A stretch of DNA of 30,177 nt from Kalaharituber pfeilii (Eukaryota; Ascomycota; Pezizomycetes; Pezizales; Pezizaceae), in the NCBI GenBank assembly GCA_015179045.1, contig WHUZ01000204.1, positions 1-30,177 of the forward strand, in the 5' to 3' direction. Numbering within the stretch: position 1 is the first letter of the stretch; each line of letters begins with the position of its first letter. Below are positions 1 through 9,921 of the stretch, piece by piece. The position numbers and the translations under genes were made by a program. Under the pieces are notes generated by a model, which worked only from the letters and a program-made list of their open reading frames with translations, was not told the DNA's origin and ran no database searches.

Positions 1-906
1 GAGCACCAGCGCCACTAGCATCTGACGGAGGAGACCCTCTGGAGGAACTTCCTGAAGATCCTGGGCCTGGATTTGGTCTGGTAGGGGCTGCTGGGAATTG
101 CTGTTGTTGCGGTGATTGTTGAGGCTGTGGGGTAGCCACTGTTGGAATGATAGTTGCTGTAGCATGTAGTTTCGCATGCTAGCCAGTAGTTGACCCAACT
201 GGCCTATTACGGCTGAGATAGTTCTTGTTAGCTTTAGGAGAGTGGGGTGGATACATTACCTTGAAATGTCTGAGTCAGAAGGTCTATATAGTCACATGCT
301 TGGGTGATGTGCTGTCCTAGCTCGCTATAGTGGCGATCTATATAGTCTTTGATTTGCTGATTTATGTTTGCCTATTCATTTTGGAGGTTGGCTATGTCGG
401 TCAAGGCTCGTTTAGCTTCTGTCCTGGCTTCTGCTGTTTTTTTATACACTGTCTGACTCATAGTTGCGGCGAGTCAGTGAACCTCCTGTCAGAGGGCAGG
501 GTCTTCTATCTGGATGGTAATAGAGCTTGTAGGATTAAACACCTTCCTGAGTGGAGAGCTCACTTAAGTATAGTTAGGCATTGGAGTATGAATCTTCAAG
601 ACCTTTCCTAGCTCGAGGATACAGATTTGTTTGTCGCTTTTCTGCAGCATGCTTGGATACATTAGCAGGATTAGCATGGCTGAGTGCCTAACTGCTGTGA
701 GTGCTTTCTATATCATTGTCAGCATAGTTATCATCCTCATATATAGAGGGTAGAGGGAGAGCTTTTGGCTGTAACTGCTTTACAGTGTATTCCCTTGTCA
801 ACCCTTGAGCCACTGGAGAGAGGTCGCTCCAGGTGATTGGAAATGTAGAGAAGCCTTCTTGAGCTTACATTGTGGAGGCAGGGTAGGTGTAAGAGAAGTA
901 GTGTAA
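1..906 (-). pseudogene. Decayed gag region of a Gypsy-type element (element B, runs off left edge)
   Basis: Read on the minus strand this stretch gives Gln-, Ala- and Lys-rich, coiled-coil-like peptide fragments (for example ARTEAKRALTDIANLQNE, then a Gln-rich stretch with QQPQQSPQQQ-like composition near position 1-150) broken by many stop codons and at least two frame changes. It starts directly inside a minus-oriented LTR (907-1509), the place expected for the 5' untranslated part and gag of an LTR retrotransposon. No catalytic domain is visible and the rest lies outside the window. The gag assignment rests mainly on position and composition. Apparent plus-strand frames here are not convincing genes. 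Confidence 0.45.
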
Positions 907-1509
907 TGTTATAGGCATGAGGGGCTCGGCTTCGCCATGTGCTAGAAGTGGATATTATGGCTATGGGAGCGTATATATAGTGGACCAGAAGGGCAGCTAC
1001 TCAGCATGGGGTATGCAGTAGAGTGGAGCGATTCATGAGCGTAGTGAGAGAACAATAGATTTAGAGTTATAGAGAATTTAAAATACTGCTAGTGTCTTGA
1101 TTCTTTTAACTATACTATTATCAGCTAGTACTTATATAGACTTCAGTGCAGTCATATATAACTAGTCAACAAATGAATAAATGACTAGTAATATAGCAAT
1201 TCCTTATCAATGCCAATACTGGTAGTAATAGGCATATGTAACAGAAATATGTGAAAATAGTATGAATGCAAGACAATGCTATATACTAGTGCATGTGCGT
1301 ATATATTAGCTTTTAATCAGCCGAGTGCATGCAAGATACATAGGTAATCTAGAGATTATACTATTAATTGATAACACACACTTTCTTAGCACTTCCCTAT
1401 TCAGGTGAAAATGAATTCCAAGCCTAACGGGTGATTAGTCCGCTTAATCAGCATTGGTATTCAGGGTAAGTATTCTATGAGTTGCGTAAGTCTCATCTTA
1501 GCCATAACA
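907..1509 (-). repeat. LTR of element B (5' LTR, minus orientation)
   Basis: In minus orientation it starts TGTTATGGCTAAG and ends GCCTATAACA, the TG...CA ends of an LTR. It is clearly the same family as the much better preserved solo LTR at 27976-28713: both share ATATACGCACATGCA, the TATATAAG box and long stretches downstream of it, but this copy has many C-to-T and G-to-A changes. Minus-strand TATATAAG box at 1131-1138, followed after 34 nt by a short hairpin (1082-1096). It sits inside the protease coding part of element A, so it marks an insertion; the target duplication cannot be checked because the other end is outside the window. Confidence 0.8.
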
Positions 1510-4078
1510 TATGGTTCCTCCTTTTAACAAAGATCTATTACCCTGCCTAACCCCAATGGGCCTTTGCTTTTTCTTCCAACTTAATTTCTTTCCTAAATCT
1601 AATGACATATAAGAAGCAGATATACTAATATCAATGATTGCCCTGACTTTAAGATTGAGATCTTTAAACTCAATGTTAGTAGCAAGAAGAAGGTGATGTT
1701 CAGGAGCTTTGCATCAGGGCTCCCTACTTGTTTCTTGACTCCAGTTCCTGCTTAATGTCTTCTCTATCTGAGTCCAGCTCGGTGATTCGGAGGGCATCTC
1801 AGTCAGTTTATCTTTGTTTGTTTTGCGGGGCTCCCTCTATCTGGTTCTCAAGAGTCTTAGCAGTCTCCATATCTTGCTTTTACTTATTATCACCCTTGGG
1901 TTCTGTGTATATCTATGCTAGCTAACAGTCCTTCTCTTCATGACCCTTCTGTCTACATTTCCTATATTCTCCCCAAGCTCTTTAGTCTTATTTGACCTGC
2001 AGCAGTATGCTGTTATAGTTCCTTGAGTTCTGAGGGATATAGTATACCAAGGAGATGAAAGATGAATGGGGGATTGAGGTGTTGGTATTTTTTTATGAGG
2101 GACTAGAGAGATTTGTGGCTGACATAGTAGTAGCATACTCGGTGATCGAAATAGCAAGTAGTTTAAACTTCTTTCAGTTCATCATTACCCAAGAATGTCC
2201 TGCTATTAGATTCTGAACTTGAATCTTGAGATTTGGCATTACAATAGTGATGAGGGCTTGATCTGGTGCTCTGGCCAGTCAGTTGAGCCCGTCAATCTCT
2301 GTGAAGAAGTCAATAATGGTTCCAGTATGCTTTACCCTTTGGAGTTTTTGTACAGCTTCGGCAGTTTCCTGTGGATTAGAGTATATAGCCTGAATGAGTG
2401 CTTTGGCTTCTGTCCAGGTCACTACTATATTTTTGGTATCTCACTACTAGTCTGATGCTTTTCCCTTCATACATTGGGTTAGCAAGTCGAGCCTAAGTTA
2501 GTTACTGTCAGCTCTAGTCATTCGGAAGTATAAGTGGAGCCAGTAGAAAAAAATCATTCACTTTGTTCTATCGTCCATTGAAGGTTAGTATATTGACTCG
2601 TAATAGGACTTTTGGTTCTTGCTAAAGTAAAGAAGGATCTCTCAGTAGGGAAGGTCGATGTCTACTAGGAGGAGGGCCGCTGCCACTACTGCAATCATGA
2701 AGATCTGTAGGAGGAGGTAGATCACTACTGAGAGATACAGTAGGAGAAGCTGAGAATGGAGGAGTGTTTCTAGAAGATTTGGCTATCTCTAGCTTTTTTA
2801 TCTAGGCCAGTTTCACTAAGGTCTTAAGTGTGTTCGACATTGTATTGAATTTGGCAATGAGGGGGTTGATTTGGTTGATGAATTCTATCACAAGATCCTT
2901 TCTTTGTTGCTAAAGAGCAGCTATAAACTTACTATCTAAGGTAGTCCATTGTTATTTTAGGTGGTCATTGAAGTTATTGTACTGCTGTTGTATATGACTC
3001 AGGAGTTCGTCCTTCAGAGCTTCCAGGTTATATATAGTCGTCTTCTGGTTATCCTTCCTTTATTGATGGTACTGGATCTGGAAGTTCACCATATCAGTGA
3101 GTGCCTTTTGAGCTTCATTGGAGGTTTGCTCTGTAGCTGCTTTTAGTTTCTAAGCTATCTCCTTTACTGTTTATCGGAAGGCTACTATTTCTAGTATTTC
3201 TTTCTAGGCTTTAGCCACCTTCTTTAATGCTATAGGGGCTGGTATAGGAGTCTGATGTACTGGCTTCTTGCCCTTTCAGGAAAATGAAGATGAAGATCCT
3301 TATATGGACTCAAACACTTGCGAGAGTAATCCTCTTGTTTTCAGTGATTGCATTTCCGAAATCTTAGAGCAGGTAGGGGCTTGTTGCAGCAGTAGGTAAG
3401 GCGTTGACTAGCTCTGCTATTGCTAGAGGTATTGTTGTTAAGCATATTATGACAGAAGATATTCCAGTATGGGAAGTAATGGTTGGAATTGCATGTAGAA
3501 TATTTCTTATGAAGGTATCTTCACGGGCTTAATCACTTTAAAAATAGTGGTTCCAGGTAATAGTTCAAGTACATAGGCAAATGGAGGAGTTTCTATAGAT
3601 TCATACTTAGGATTGGCTTTGATGGATTTATGTATAGAGTCTTTATGCTCCTCTGGCTCATTGAAGGGTTGGTTGCTGAACAGGGAGGCAACTTCCATGA
3701 AGTTGTCTTAGGGAGGTTTTGATACTATAATTCATACAAGTCTGGCTCTTTATACAGGAGAGAGATCCAAGTGAGTAATATCTAGCTTTTGCTATATGGT
3801 ATTTAGCTGTGTTGCTAGCCAACGGATATGGCTATTAGTAGCTAGTCACAGCCGATGGGCCTCATCAACCTCTCACCATAGAAAGTCAATGTTAGCATGG
3901 AGTTGTTCTTGCTACAATTGCTGTAATGCAAGTTCATCATAGTAGAAGCTAATCTGCCCTCTTAATTCTTGTATGCGAGTTAGTAGATTGTGGTTGTCAG
4001 CAATTATCAGGTACACAATCAGTATGATAAGGAGTAGAATGTAGAGCATGGGGATAAATAGAAGTCAGAGGAGTATAA
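1510..4078 (-). pseudogene. Decayed Gypsy gag-protease region (element A)
   Basis: Minus-strand coding remains following the 5' LTR at 4079-4674. Around 2160-2620 the conceptual peptide resembles a Gypsy capsid (segments such as TIIDFFTEIDGLN and VMPNLKIQVQNLIAGHS), and 1510-1700 resembles the pepsin-like protease part. Homology to the plus-strand copy at 4675-5635 is extensive and colinear, which supports both calls. Numerous stops (mostly TAG, TGA where the other copy or family suggests Trp, Gln or Arg) make it non-functional. The frame ends abruptly at 1510 against LTR 907-1509, inside a stretch that continues uninterrupted in the plus copy, so the truncation is due to that insertion. The part next to the LTR (3100-4078) is weakly coding, with a Gln/Leu-rich coiled-coil-like N-terminus. 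Confidence 0.7.
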
Positions 4079-4674
4079 TGTTACTGCCAGGCGCTTCAAC
4101 GTTGCTAAGTAGTAGCAGTCTACTACTTATGGTATGGCTAAAGTTAAGCGACAAAGAAGAGTGGGTGAAAGGTACATGACAAATATAGAGTTTTAAGTAA
4201 AACTTAGGATACCATTAGTATCTTAATTCTTTATAACTAACAGCAGGCAGCTGGGGCTTATATAGTAAGTACTTATCATATATGACTCATCAATAATTAA
4301 TAATATAACTATAATATGATAATACTATCTTGTAAAATAGATAAGTAAATATAAAAACAGTAACATAATAGAAATATATAATAATATAGATCCCCTTTCT
4401 AAAACTAATAAGTAAGTAAAGTATTATCTATATTGCAACTGTTCATTATTAGTAAAGGTATTGCAAGCGATACCAGTTGCTTCATAAGTACCATGTATGT
4501 ATTAGTGCAGTATATGTACAAGAACCGATATACATATCTGTGAGGTAACCACTGAACAACTAAAGTATACTGCGGCTCACCTAGTATTAATGAGATACAT
4601 CTTAGCAAGTCTTATAATAGTATAGAGATAGTACCTTCCCAATATTCAGTAAGTCTTTACCTTTAGCCATAATA
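4079..4674 (-). repeat. LTR of element A (5' LTR, minus orientation)
   Basis: Plus-strand reading starts TGTTACTGCCAGG and ends TTTAGCCATAATA; in minus orientation it is a TG...CA LTR whose first bases have decayed to TATTATGG. It aligns along its whole length with the LTR at 9057-9673, differing mainly by C-to-T and G-to-A in this copy. Minus-strand TATATAAG box at 4257-4264, hairpin at 4208-4222. It lies upstream of the minus-strand gag at 1510-4078 and directly abuts the truncated gag of the plus-strand element at 4675. Confidence 0.85.
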
Positions 4675-7346
4675 CTGGTGGCACGATACTAAGGATTTAG
4701 TAGCAACCTGGATAGAAGCTGAAGTACTCATTTAAGCTACATACTCAAACTCTCAGGAACCACTGAAGCTGTGCGAAAACTCTAAAGATAAAGCATACTG
4801 GAACTATTATTAACTTCTTCACAGAGATCGATAGGCTCAACTGACTGGCTAAAGTATCAGATCAAGCTCTCATTACTATCATAATGCTAAATCTCAAGAT
4901 TCAAGTTCAGAATCTAACAGTAGGACATCCTCGAGGGATGATGAACTAGAAGGAGTTCAAACTACGTGCTATTTTGATCGCCGGGTATGCTACCACCATA
5001 TCAGCTGCAAATCCCTCTAGTCTCTCATAAAAAAACACTAACATCTCAACTCCCTATTTATCCTCTGCTCGCCCACTATACTATATACTCCAAAACCTAA
5101 GGAACTATGACAGCATACTACTGCAAGTTAAATAAGACTGAAAAGCTCGAGGAGAATGTGAGAAATATAGATAGAAGAGTCATAAACAAAAAAGACTGTT
5201 GGCTAGAGTAGATATACACAGAACCTAAAGACAATAATAAGTGAAAGTAAGATACAGAGACTGCTAAGACTCTTGAGAATCAAATAGAGAAAGCCCCATA
5301 AAATAAACAAAGACAAACCAACCTAGGTACTCTCCATATCACTGAGCTGGATTTCGATAGTGAAGATATTAATCAGGAAGCAAAGTCAGAAAATAAGTAG
5401 AGAGCCCTGATAGCACCTTTGGCAAAGCTCCCAAATATCACCCTCTTCTCACTACTAATATTGAGTTTAAAGAACTCAATCTCAAGGTTAGATCCATCAT
5501 TAATCTTAGTACATCTGCTTCTTGTATGTCGTTAGATTTGGGAAGGAAATTAGGTTAGAGGAAAAGGAAAAGACCTATTGAGGTTAGACAGGAAGATGGA
5601 TTTTTATTAAAAGGAAGAACTATGGTTGTAAATACTTTTTTTTCTTTTCTTACTGCTTTAGATTCCTATAGAAATAAGATGGATAGGATTATTTTAGATT
5701 TCAATACGAAATGTTTAGATATGAGTAATAGAGAACTTCTTTTGGAATTATCTTAGTTGTACAAAAAAGGTTTTTCAGTAGACTATCCTAATCGGTATTT
5801 GGTTTATAATATTTCTGGTTTAACTATTTCTTATACTCTTGTTAATCTCCTTTCTGTTTCTATTTTAGATTTAGATAAGGAATCTTGAGAGGAAGGAAAT
5901 ATACTGCTAATGATTGATATACATGAATAGTACTCCTATTATGCTAAAGTTTTTTTCAAAGAATAGGCTCACCCTTTACTCCCTCATAGATCTTGGGACT
6001 ACAAGATCCCACTTAAAGATACTAATGCTAAAGTACCTAATGACCTAATATATAAGATAATGTGGGAGGAAAATAAAGCTCTGAAGAGATACTTGGAAGA
6101 GTACCTTCCTACTAGGAAGATTAGGTGGTCCTGATTAGTGGCTAGTATACTGATACTTTTTGTTCAGAAAAAGGATGGATTACTACAGTTATGTATAAAC
6201 TATCAGCAGCTTAATAAGCTCACTATCCCGAACCAATATCCCCTGCCACTAATAACTAACCTTTTTGAAAAAACCTAAGGAGCTAAGTAGTTTACCAAAT
6301 TGGACCTCAAAAATAGCTACTACCTTATTTGGATTAAGTCTGATGACGAATAAAAGACCACCTTTAAAACAAAAAAAGGCTTGTTCGAATACACTATTAT
6401 ATCCTTCAGTTTAATTAATACTTCTGCCTCGTTCCAAGAAATAATGAACAAGATACTGAAGGATATTAACAGAGTAGTCTGGTATATTGATAATATACTA
6501 ATTTATAGGAGAAGAACTGAATGAGAATACTAAAAAATAGTAGAACAAGTTCTGACTAAGTTTGCTGAATACAGACTCACTGTTAACCTCATAAAGTCAG
6601 AATTCCATATCAAAGAAACCATGTTTCTTAGTTACCTTATTAATGAGTCCGAAATCAAGATGGACTTGAAGAAACTTAGTGCTATTGCTGACTAGCCTAT
6701 ACCAATAAAAAAGAAAAAGGTTCAAAAGTTCCTGAGTTTCATGAATTACTATCGCTGATTTATCTAGAATTATAGTGCCAAAACCCAACTACTAACTTAC
6801 CTAGAAATGTACCATTCACCTGAACTAAGGTACAACAACACTCCTTTAATAAATTAAAGGATGCCTTCATGTCTACACCTATACTCCGACAGTATGACTA
6901 TATCTTACCTATGATCATAGAGACTGATGCTAGCAACTAAGCTCTTGTAGGCATACTTTCCCAATACTATACTACTAACCAAGTTAAAACTCTTCACCCT
7001 ATTGATTACTACTTCAGAGCCTTTAACTCTATGAAACACAATTATCCTATCTATGATAAGGAACTTCTTGCCATAGTCGATGACTTCTGCAAATAGTATA
7101 CCTGGCTTTAAGGTATTTATGTTAATATATATACTGACCATCATGGCCTCACCTACTTCGCCTCCAAGCAAAGGCTTAACTCCCAATAAGCAAACTAGTA
7201 TATCAAACTATATGAGTTTGACTTTCTTATCCACTATCGGAAAGGAGTCGATAACAGGAAGGCCGATGCATTAACTAGAAGGTTTGGCGATAAACTCATA
7301 GAACTAGAGGTACAATTACTGAAAGATGGGCAACTTCTAATCAATA
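4675..7346 (+). pseudogene. Decayed Gypsy gag-pol, oldest element (element P)
   Basis: Colinear degraded polyprotein on the plus strand: gag capsid remains about 4690-5250; protease-like region about 5460-5880; reverse transcriptase about 5950-6790, with LFVQKKDG near 6160 and YIDNILIY near 6484 (the usual second Asp of YIDD is Asn); RNase H about 6860-7346, with IETDASN near 6915, YDKELLAIVDDFCK near 7050 and YTDHHGLTYF near 7130. The pol part is close to the minus-strand element at 9922-11636. Dozens of stops, mostly explained by C-to-T or G-to-A. Gag is missing its N-terminus at 4675 (cut by element A), and RNase H similarity ends near 7346, shortly before the Harbinger terminus at 7360; integrase is absent. 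Not functional. Confidence 0.85.
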
Positions 7347-7359
7347 GGCAGATTTTGCA

Positions 7360-7390
7360 AGGTCCGGTTAACTCATATTCAGTTATTTTC
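7360..7390 (+). repeat. Left terminal inverted repeat of the Harbinger element
   Basis: Begins AGGTCCGGTTA and ends AGTTATTTTC. Pairs imperfectly (31 against 30 nt) with the reverse complement of 9025-9054, which begins AAGTCTGGTTA and ends GGTTATTTTC. The exact outermost base is uncertain by one or two positions. Confidence 0.65.
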
Positions 7391-7558
7391 CGGTTATTAA
7401 TAATTAATGTTGCTGTAGCAATGGGTTGTTTGTGGCTGAGTTAACTAAATTTCTAGCAATTTTCCTGTTATATAACAGAATAAATTTGGTTAAACACAAA
7501 GTGCACTTAAGGACTTTACATCAATACCAAAGTATCTTAATATTTTTTACTTGCTCAA

Positions 7559-8212
7559 ATGTCTTCTCAAACCTCTTCTCTATCACCTGCACCTACAATT
7601 TTAACATTCCGTGGGTATAGTCATGCAACATCGTCCTTACCGCAAACTCAATCTCCAGCACCTCAAAGCCAATCACCAGCACCTGCAGACAACTTACGTA
7701 CTTGACTAAATGATGCTGAAAAGCTTCATCTAGTCCGCTTATGCATTGAATACCAAGCGGAGTATGTCAAAGGCAAGAAAGGAGCTTTTTAGCAAAAAAT
7801 CAGAATGTTACTGAAAGAACAAACTGGGAAGGACCTCCAAGAACCTTAGGGTACAATGAAAATCTTGGTTCAATAGTTTGAACTTGATGAGGAAAGAGAA
7901 TCAAAGGAGTCAGAAACAGCACAAACTGATACCAACCTTAAACAAGCTCTAAGAGCATGGCGAGACCATGAAGAGGAGCTTAAATGGCAGAATGAGGATA
8001 CCAAAAAGTCACAATCACAACTGGATGTTGAGGTGCAGGAAGCGAATATTCATTGGCAGAATCTCCTTCGTGTATGCAGTCAAAAGAGATCGATCATAAC
8101 AGTAGATAATAATGATTCTGGAGATTCATTATCTACAATTAAGGACAAGTCACAGACTAAAGCATTCATCTTAAGCTTATTCCATACTACTCAATCACCC
8201 ATTTTGCCATAA
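7559..8212 (+). pseudogene. Myb/SANT-like DNA-binding protein of the Harbinger element
   Basis: One frame of 218 codons from ATG 7559 to TAA 8210-8212 with four internal stops (TGA once, TAG three times), each explained by one transition from an Arg, Trp or Gln codon. Residues 1-48: Pro/Gln/Ser-rich leader with QSPAPQSQSPAPA repeats. Residues about 49-130: a helical domain with LNDAEKLHLVRLCIEYQ and LLKEQTGKDLQ, the pattern of fungal Myb/SANT-like proteins that accompany Harbinger transposases. Then an acidic/Gln-rich coiled-coil-like part. Such proteins are known in other Harbinger systems to help the transposase enter the nucleus and bind ends. The last residues overlap the transposase in antisense, showing the natural C-terminus is lost. 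Confidence 0.6.
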
Positions 8213-8719
8213 AAAGGACCTCCGAGATGAGAAACAAGTCTATCTGGAGTCATGATTGCTTCAAATTTGATAGAATAAGTCTTTTTATAGCCAGAATACC
8301 ATAGTCTCTGATTTTGATCTAGTTGACAGATAATTTTTAAAGTCCCATCTATAAATCCCCACACTCTTTGAACACCTCTGTATTTAGATATTGTAGCGGC
8401 ATAACATTTTAGTTGATTATATGTCAAGTGAGAATGGTCCCAGAATAATTTCGCGGAATATCGATCTACCAGATAGTATACCACATCAGTAAATACTAAT
8501 GATTGCCATGACCGACTCTGACCAAACTAATGATAGTTCTCCTTATATCGATTTGGTGCTGCCAGGTGAAACAGTAGCAAACAAAAGATGGCTTCTGCTC
8601 CTGGGCGGTATCTACCTCAGAAGGTAATCTGATCAAGCTTAAGAAAAGGAAGAATCAATCAAATTTCCTCTCAAGAGAAGCGAAAGAACTCTAGACAGTC
8701 TTTTGCTGATATATTATTC
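8158..8719 (-). pseudogene. PIF/Harbinger DDE transposase, N-terminal two thirds
   Basis: An open stretch of 97 codons (8191-8484) and its in-frame upstream continuation give a typical HARBI1/DDE_Tnp_4 pattern: an upstream helical part with LAAPNRYKE and FGQSRSWQS, then VWGFIDGTLKIICQ (first catalytic Asp), then LWYSGYKKTYSIKFEAI and a GP-x-x-GKMGD ending where the second catalytic Asp is expected. A TGA (ancestral Trp likely) follows; weak similarity runs for about eleven more codons and then stops. The third acidic residue is absent. The upstream part has at least three stops. Cannot be catalytically active. Antisense to and overlapping the end of the Myb-like gene. Confidence 0.8.
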
Positions 8720-8735
8720 AGACAGAAGCCACCTA

Positions 8736-9024
8736 AGGTTGCTGAGGGCAGTGGTTGTTGATATTGAGTTCTTTGATATCGACGATGAAGGGTAAGAACT
8801 ATATTTATAACTGACTATGTACTTGAGAGTACAAAGGCTGCTGCAGATACGATAGCTAAAGTGGTCTTATGGCGTGAGGTTATCGCCATAGGTCGTGGTA
8901 TGCATAGAATATGCATGCAGTTATACATGGAAAATAACCGAAAAAATAACCGCAGAGATAACCTAGGTACGTGGCAAAATATGGGCCATTTTTTGGTTTG
9001 GTTATCATGACTAATCGTTACTCA
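8736..9024. other. Harbinger subterminal region, no gene
   Basis: No coding potential seen. Holds several copies of AATAACC / GGTTATT (about 8931, 8944, 8955, 9000) that match the repeated motif inside both terminal repeats. Likely transposase-binding end of the element (inference). Confidence 0.4.
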
Positions 9025-9054
9025 GAAAATAACCAAATTTTAATAACCAGACTT
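9025..9054 (-). repeat. Right terminal inverted repeat of the Harbinger element
   Basis: Reverse complement begins AAGTCTGGTTA and ends GGTTATTTTC, matching 7360-7390. Its outer end lies two bases from the TGTTAC start of the next LTR. Confidence 0.65.
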
Positions 9055-9056
9055 TG

Positions 9057-9673
9057 TGTTACTGCCAGGCACTTCAACGTTGCTAAGCGATAGCGGTCCA
9101 GTACTTATGGTATGGCTAAAGGCAAGCGACGAAGAAGAGCAGGTGAAAGGTACATGATAGACGTAGAGTTTTGGTAAAAACTTAGGACATTGCTAGTGTC
9201 TTAATTCTTTATAACTAACAGCGGACAGCCGGGGCTTATATAGTAAGTGCCCGTCATGCATGACTCATCAATAATTAATAACATAACTATAACGTGATAA
9301 CACCATCTTGTAAAATAGATAAGTAAATATAGAAACAGTAACGTAATAGAAATATATGATAGCACAGATCTCCTTTCCAAAACTAATAAGCAAGCAAAGC
9401 GTTATCTATGTTGTAATCATGCATTATTAGTAAAGGTATTGTAAGCAGCGCCGGTTGCAACGTAAGCAACATGACTGGCACCGTAAGCAATGAGCATGTA
9501 TTAGTGCAGTGTACGTACAAGAACCGACACACATGTCTGTGAGGTAACCACGGAACAATCAAAGTGTACCGCGGCTTGCTTTGTATTGATCAGATACATC
9601 TTAGCAAGTCTTATAATGGTACGGAGATGGTATGTTCCCGATATTCGGTAGGTCTATATCTTTAGCCATAACA
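9057..9673 (-). repeat. 3' LTR of minus-strand chromovirus (element M)
   Basis: In minus orientation TGTTATGGCTAAAG to GGCAGTAACA. Same family as 4079-4674 but much less decayed. The base next to it (9674 onward) is, on the minus strand, a G-run polypurine tract (C6 at 9677-9682 on the plus strand), showing that this is the 3' LTR of the element to its right. Minus-strand TATATAAG box 9235-9242; hairpin 9186-9200 after a 34-nt gap. Confidence 0.88.
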
Positions 9674-9921
9674 TTACCCCCCGTCTTAGAGGTCCTTCAT
9701 CCCGACGGCCTACTAAATCGACCCGAGAGTATCGTTGACCCTTCGGTAGGTTAGTGAAGTTATCTTTTATAGCTAAGCAATTCGGCATACTATAATGTAT
9801 AGTATTTGTTTGTTAATATCTTTTATATTAACAGCCGATAGTAAGACCAGTGTGTCCTGCATAACAGTATTAGATATGTTAAGTACTAGTTCATGTAGTA
9901 CTCATATGAAGTTCAAAGCCT
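9674..9921 (-). other. Polypurine tract and 3' untranslated part of element M
   Basis: On the minus strand, sequence between the chromodomain stop (9922) and the LTR. Ends in a purine tract GACGGGGGGTAA directly before the LTR, the expected primer site for plus-strand DNA synthesis. No reading frame. Confidence 0.7.

Larger units (their letters stand above)
7360..9054. mobile_element. Internally deleted PIF/Harbinger DNA transposon
   Basis: Bounded by inverted repeats 7360-7390 and 9025-9054. Inside are the two gene types known for PIF/Harbinger elements: a Myb/SANT-like protein (plus strand) and a DDE transposase (minus strand), convergent and both broken. The ends carry repeated GGTTATTTT-like motifs (left 7380-7400, right about 8925-9050), as often seen in subterminal transposase-binding regions. 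The 3' parts of both genes are missing where they meet near 8158-8212, so an internal deletion has produced a non-autonomous copy. I could not find a convincing 3-bp target duplication: the left flank belongs to element P and the right flank is immediately the LTR at 9057. Confidence 0.75.

Noticed and set aside
330..611. 93-codon plus-strand frame with a hydrophobic start
   Set aside because: Opposite to gag-like minus-strand sequence of element B; Cys/Phe-rich shadow frame without homology.
4074..4083. tRNA-type primer-binding site after the LTRs of elements A and B (both start TTAYACT)
   Set aside because: No tRNA 3' end could be matched with confidence and no self-complementary partner was found in those LTRs.
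907..4674. 907-4674 as a complete small non-autonomous element with two LTRs
   Set aside because: The two LTRs belong to different families, and the protease sequence at 1510 continues uninterrupted in the plus-strand copy, so the left LTR is an insertion, not the partner LTR.
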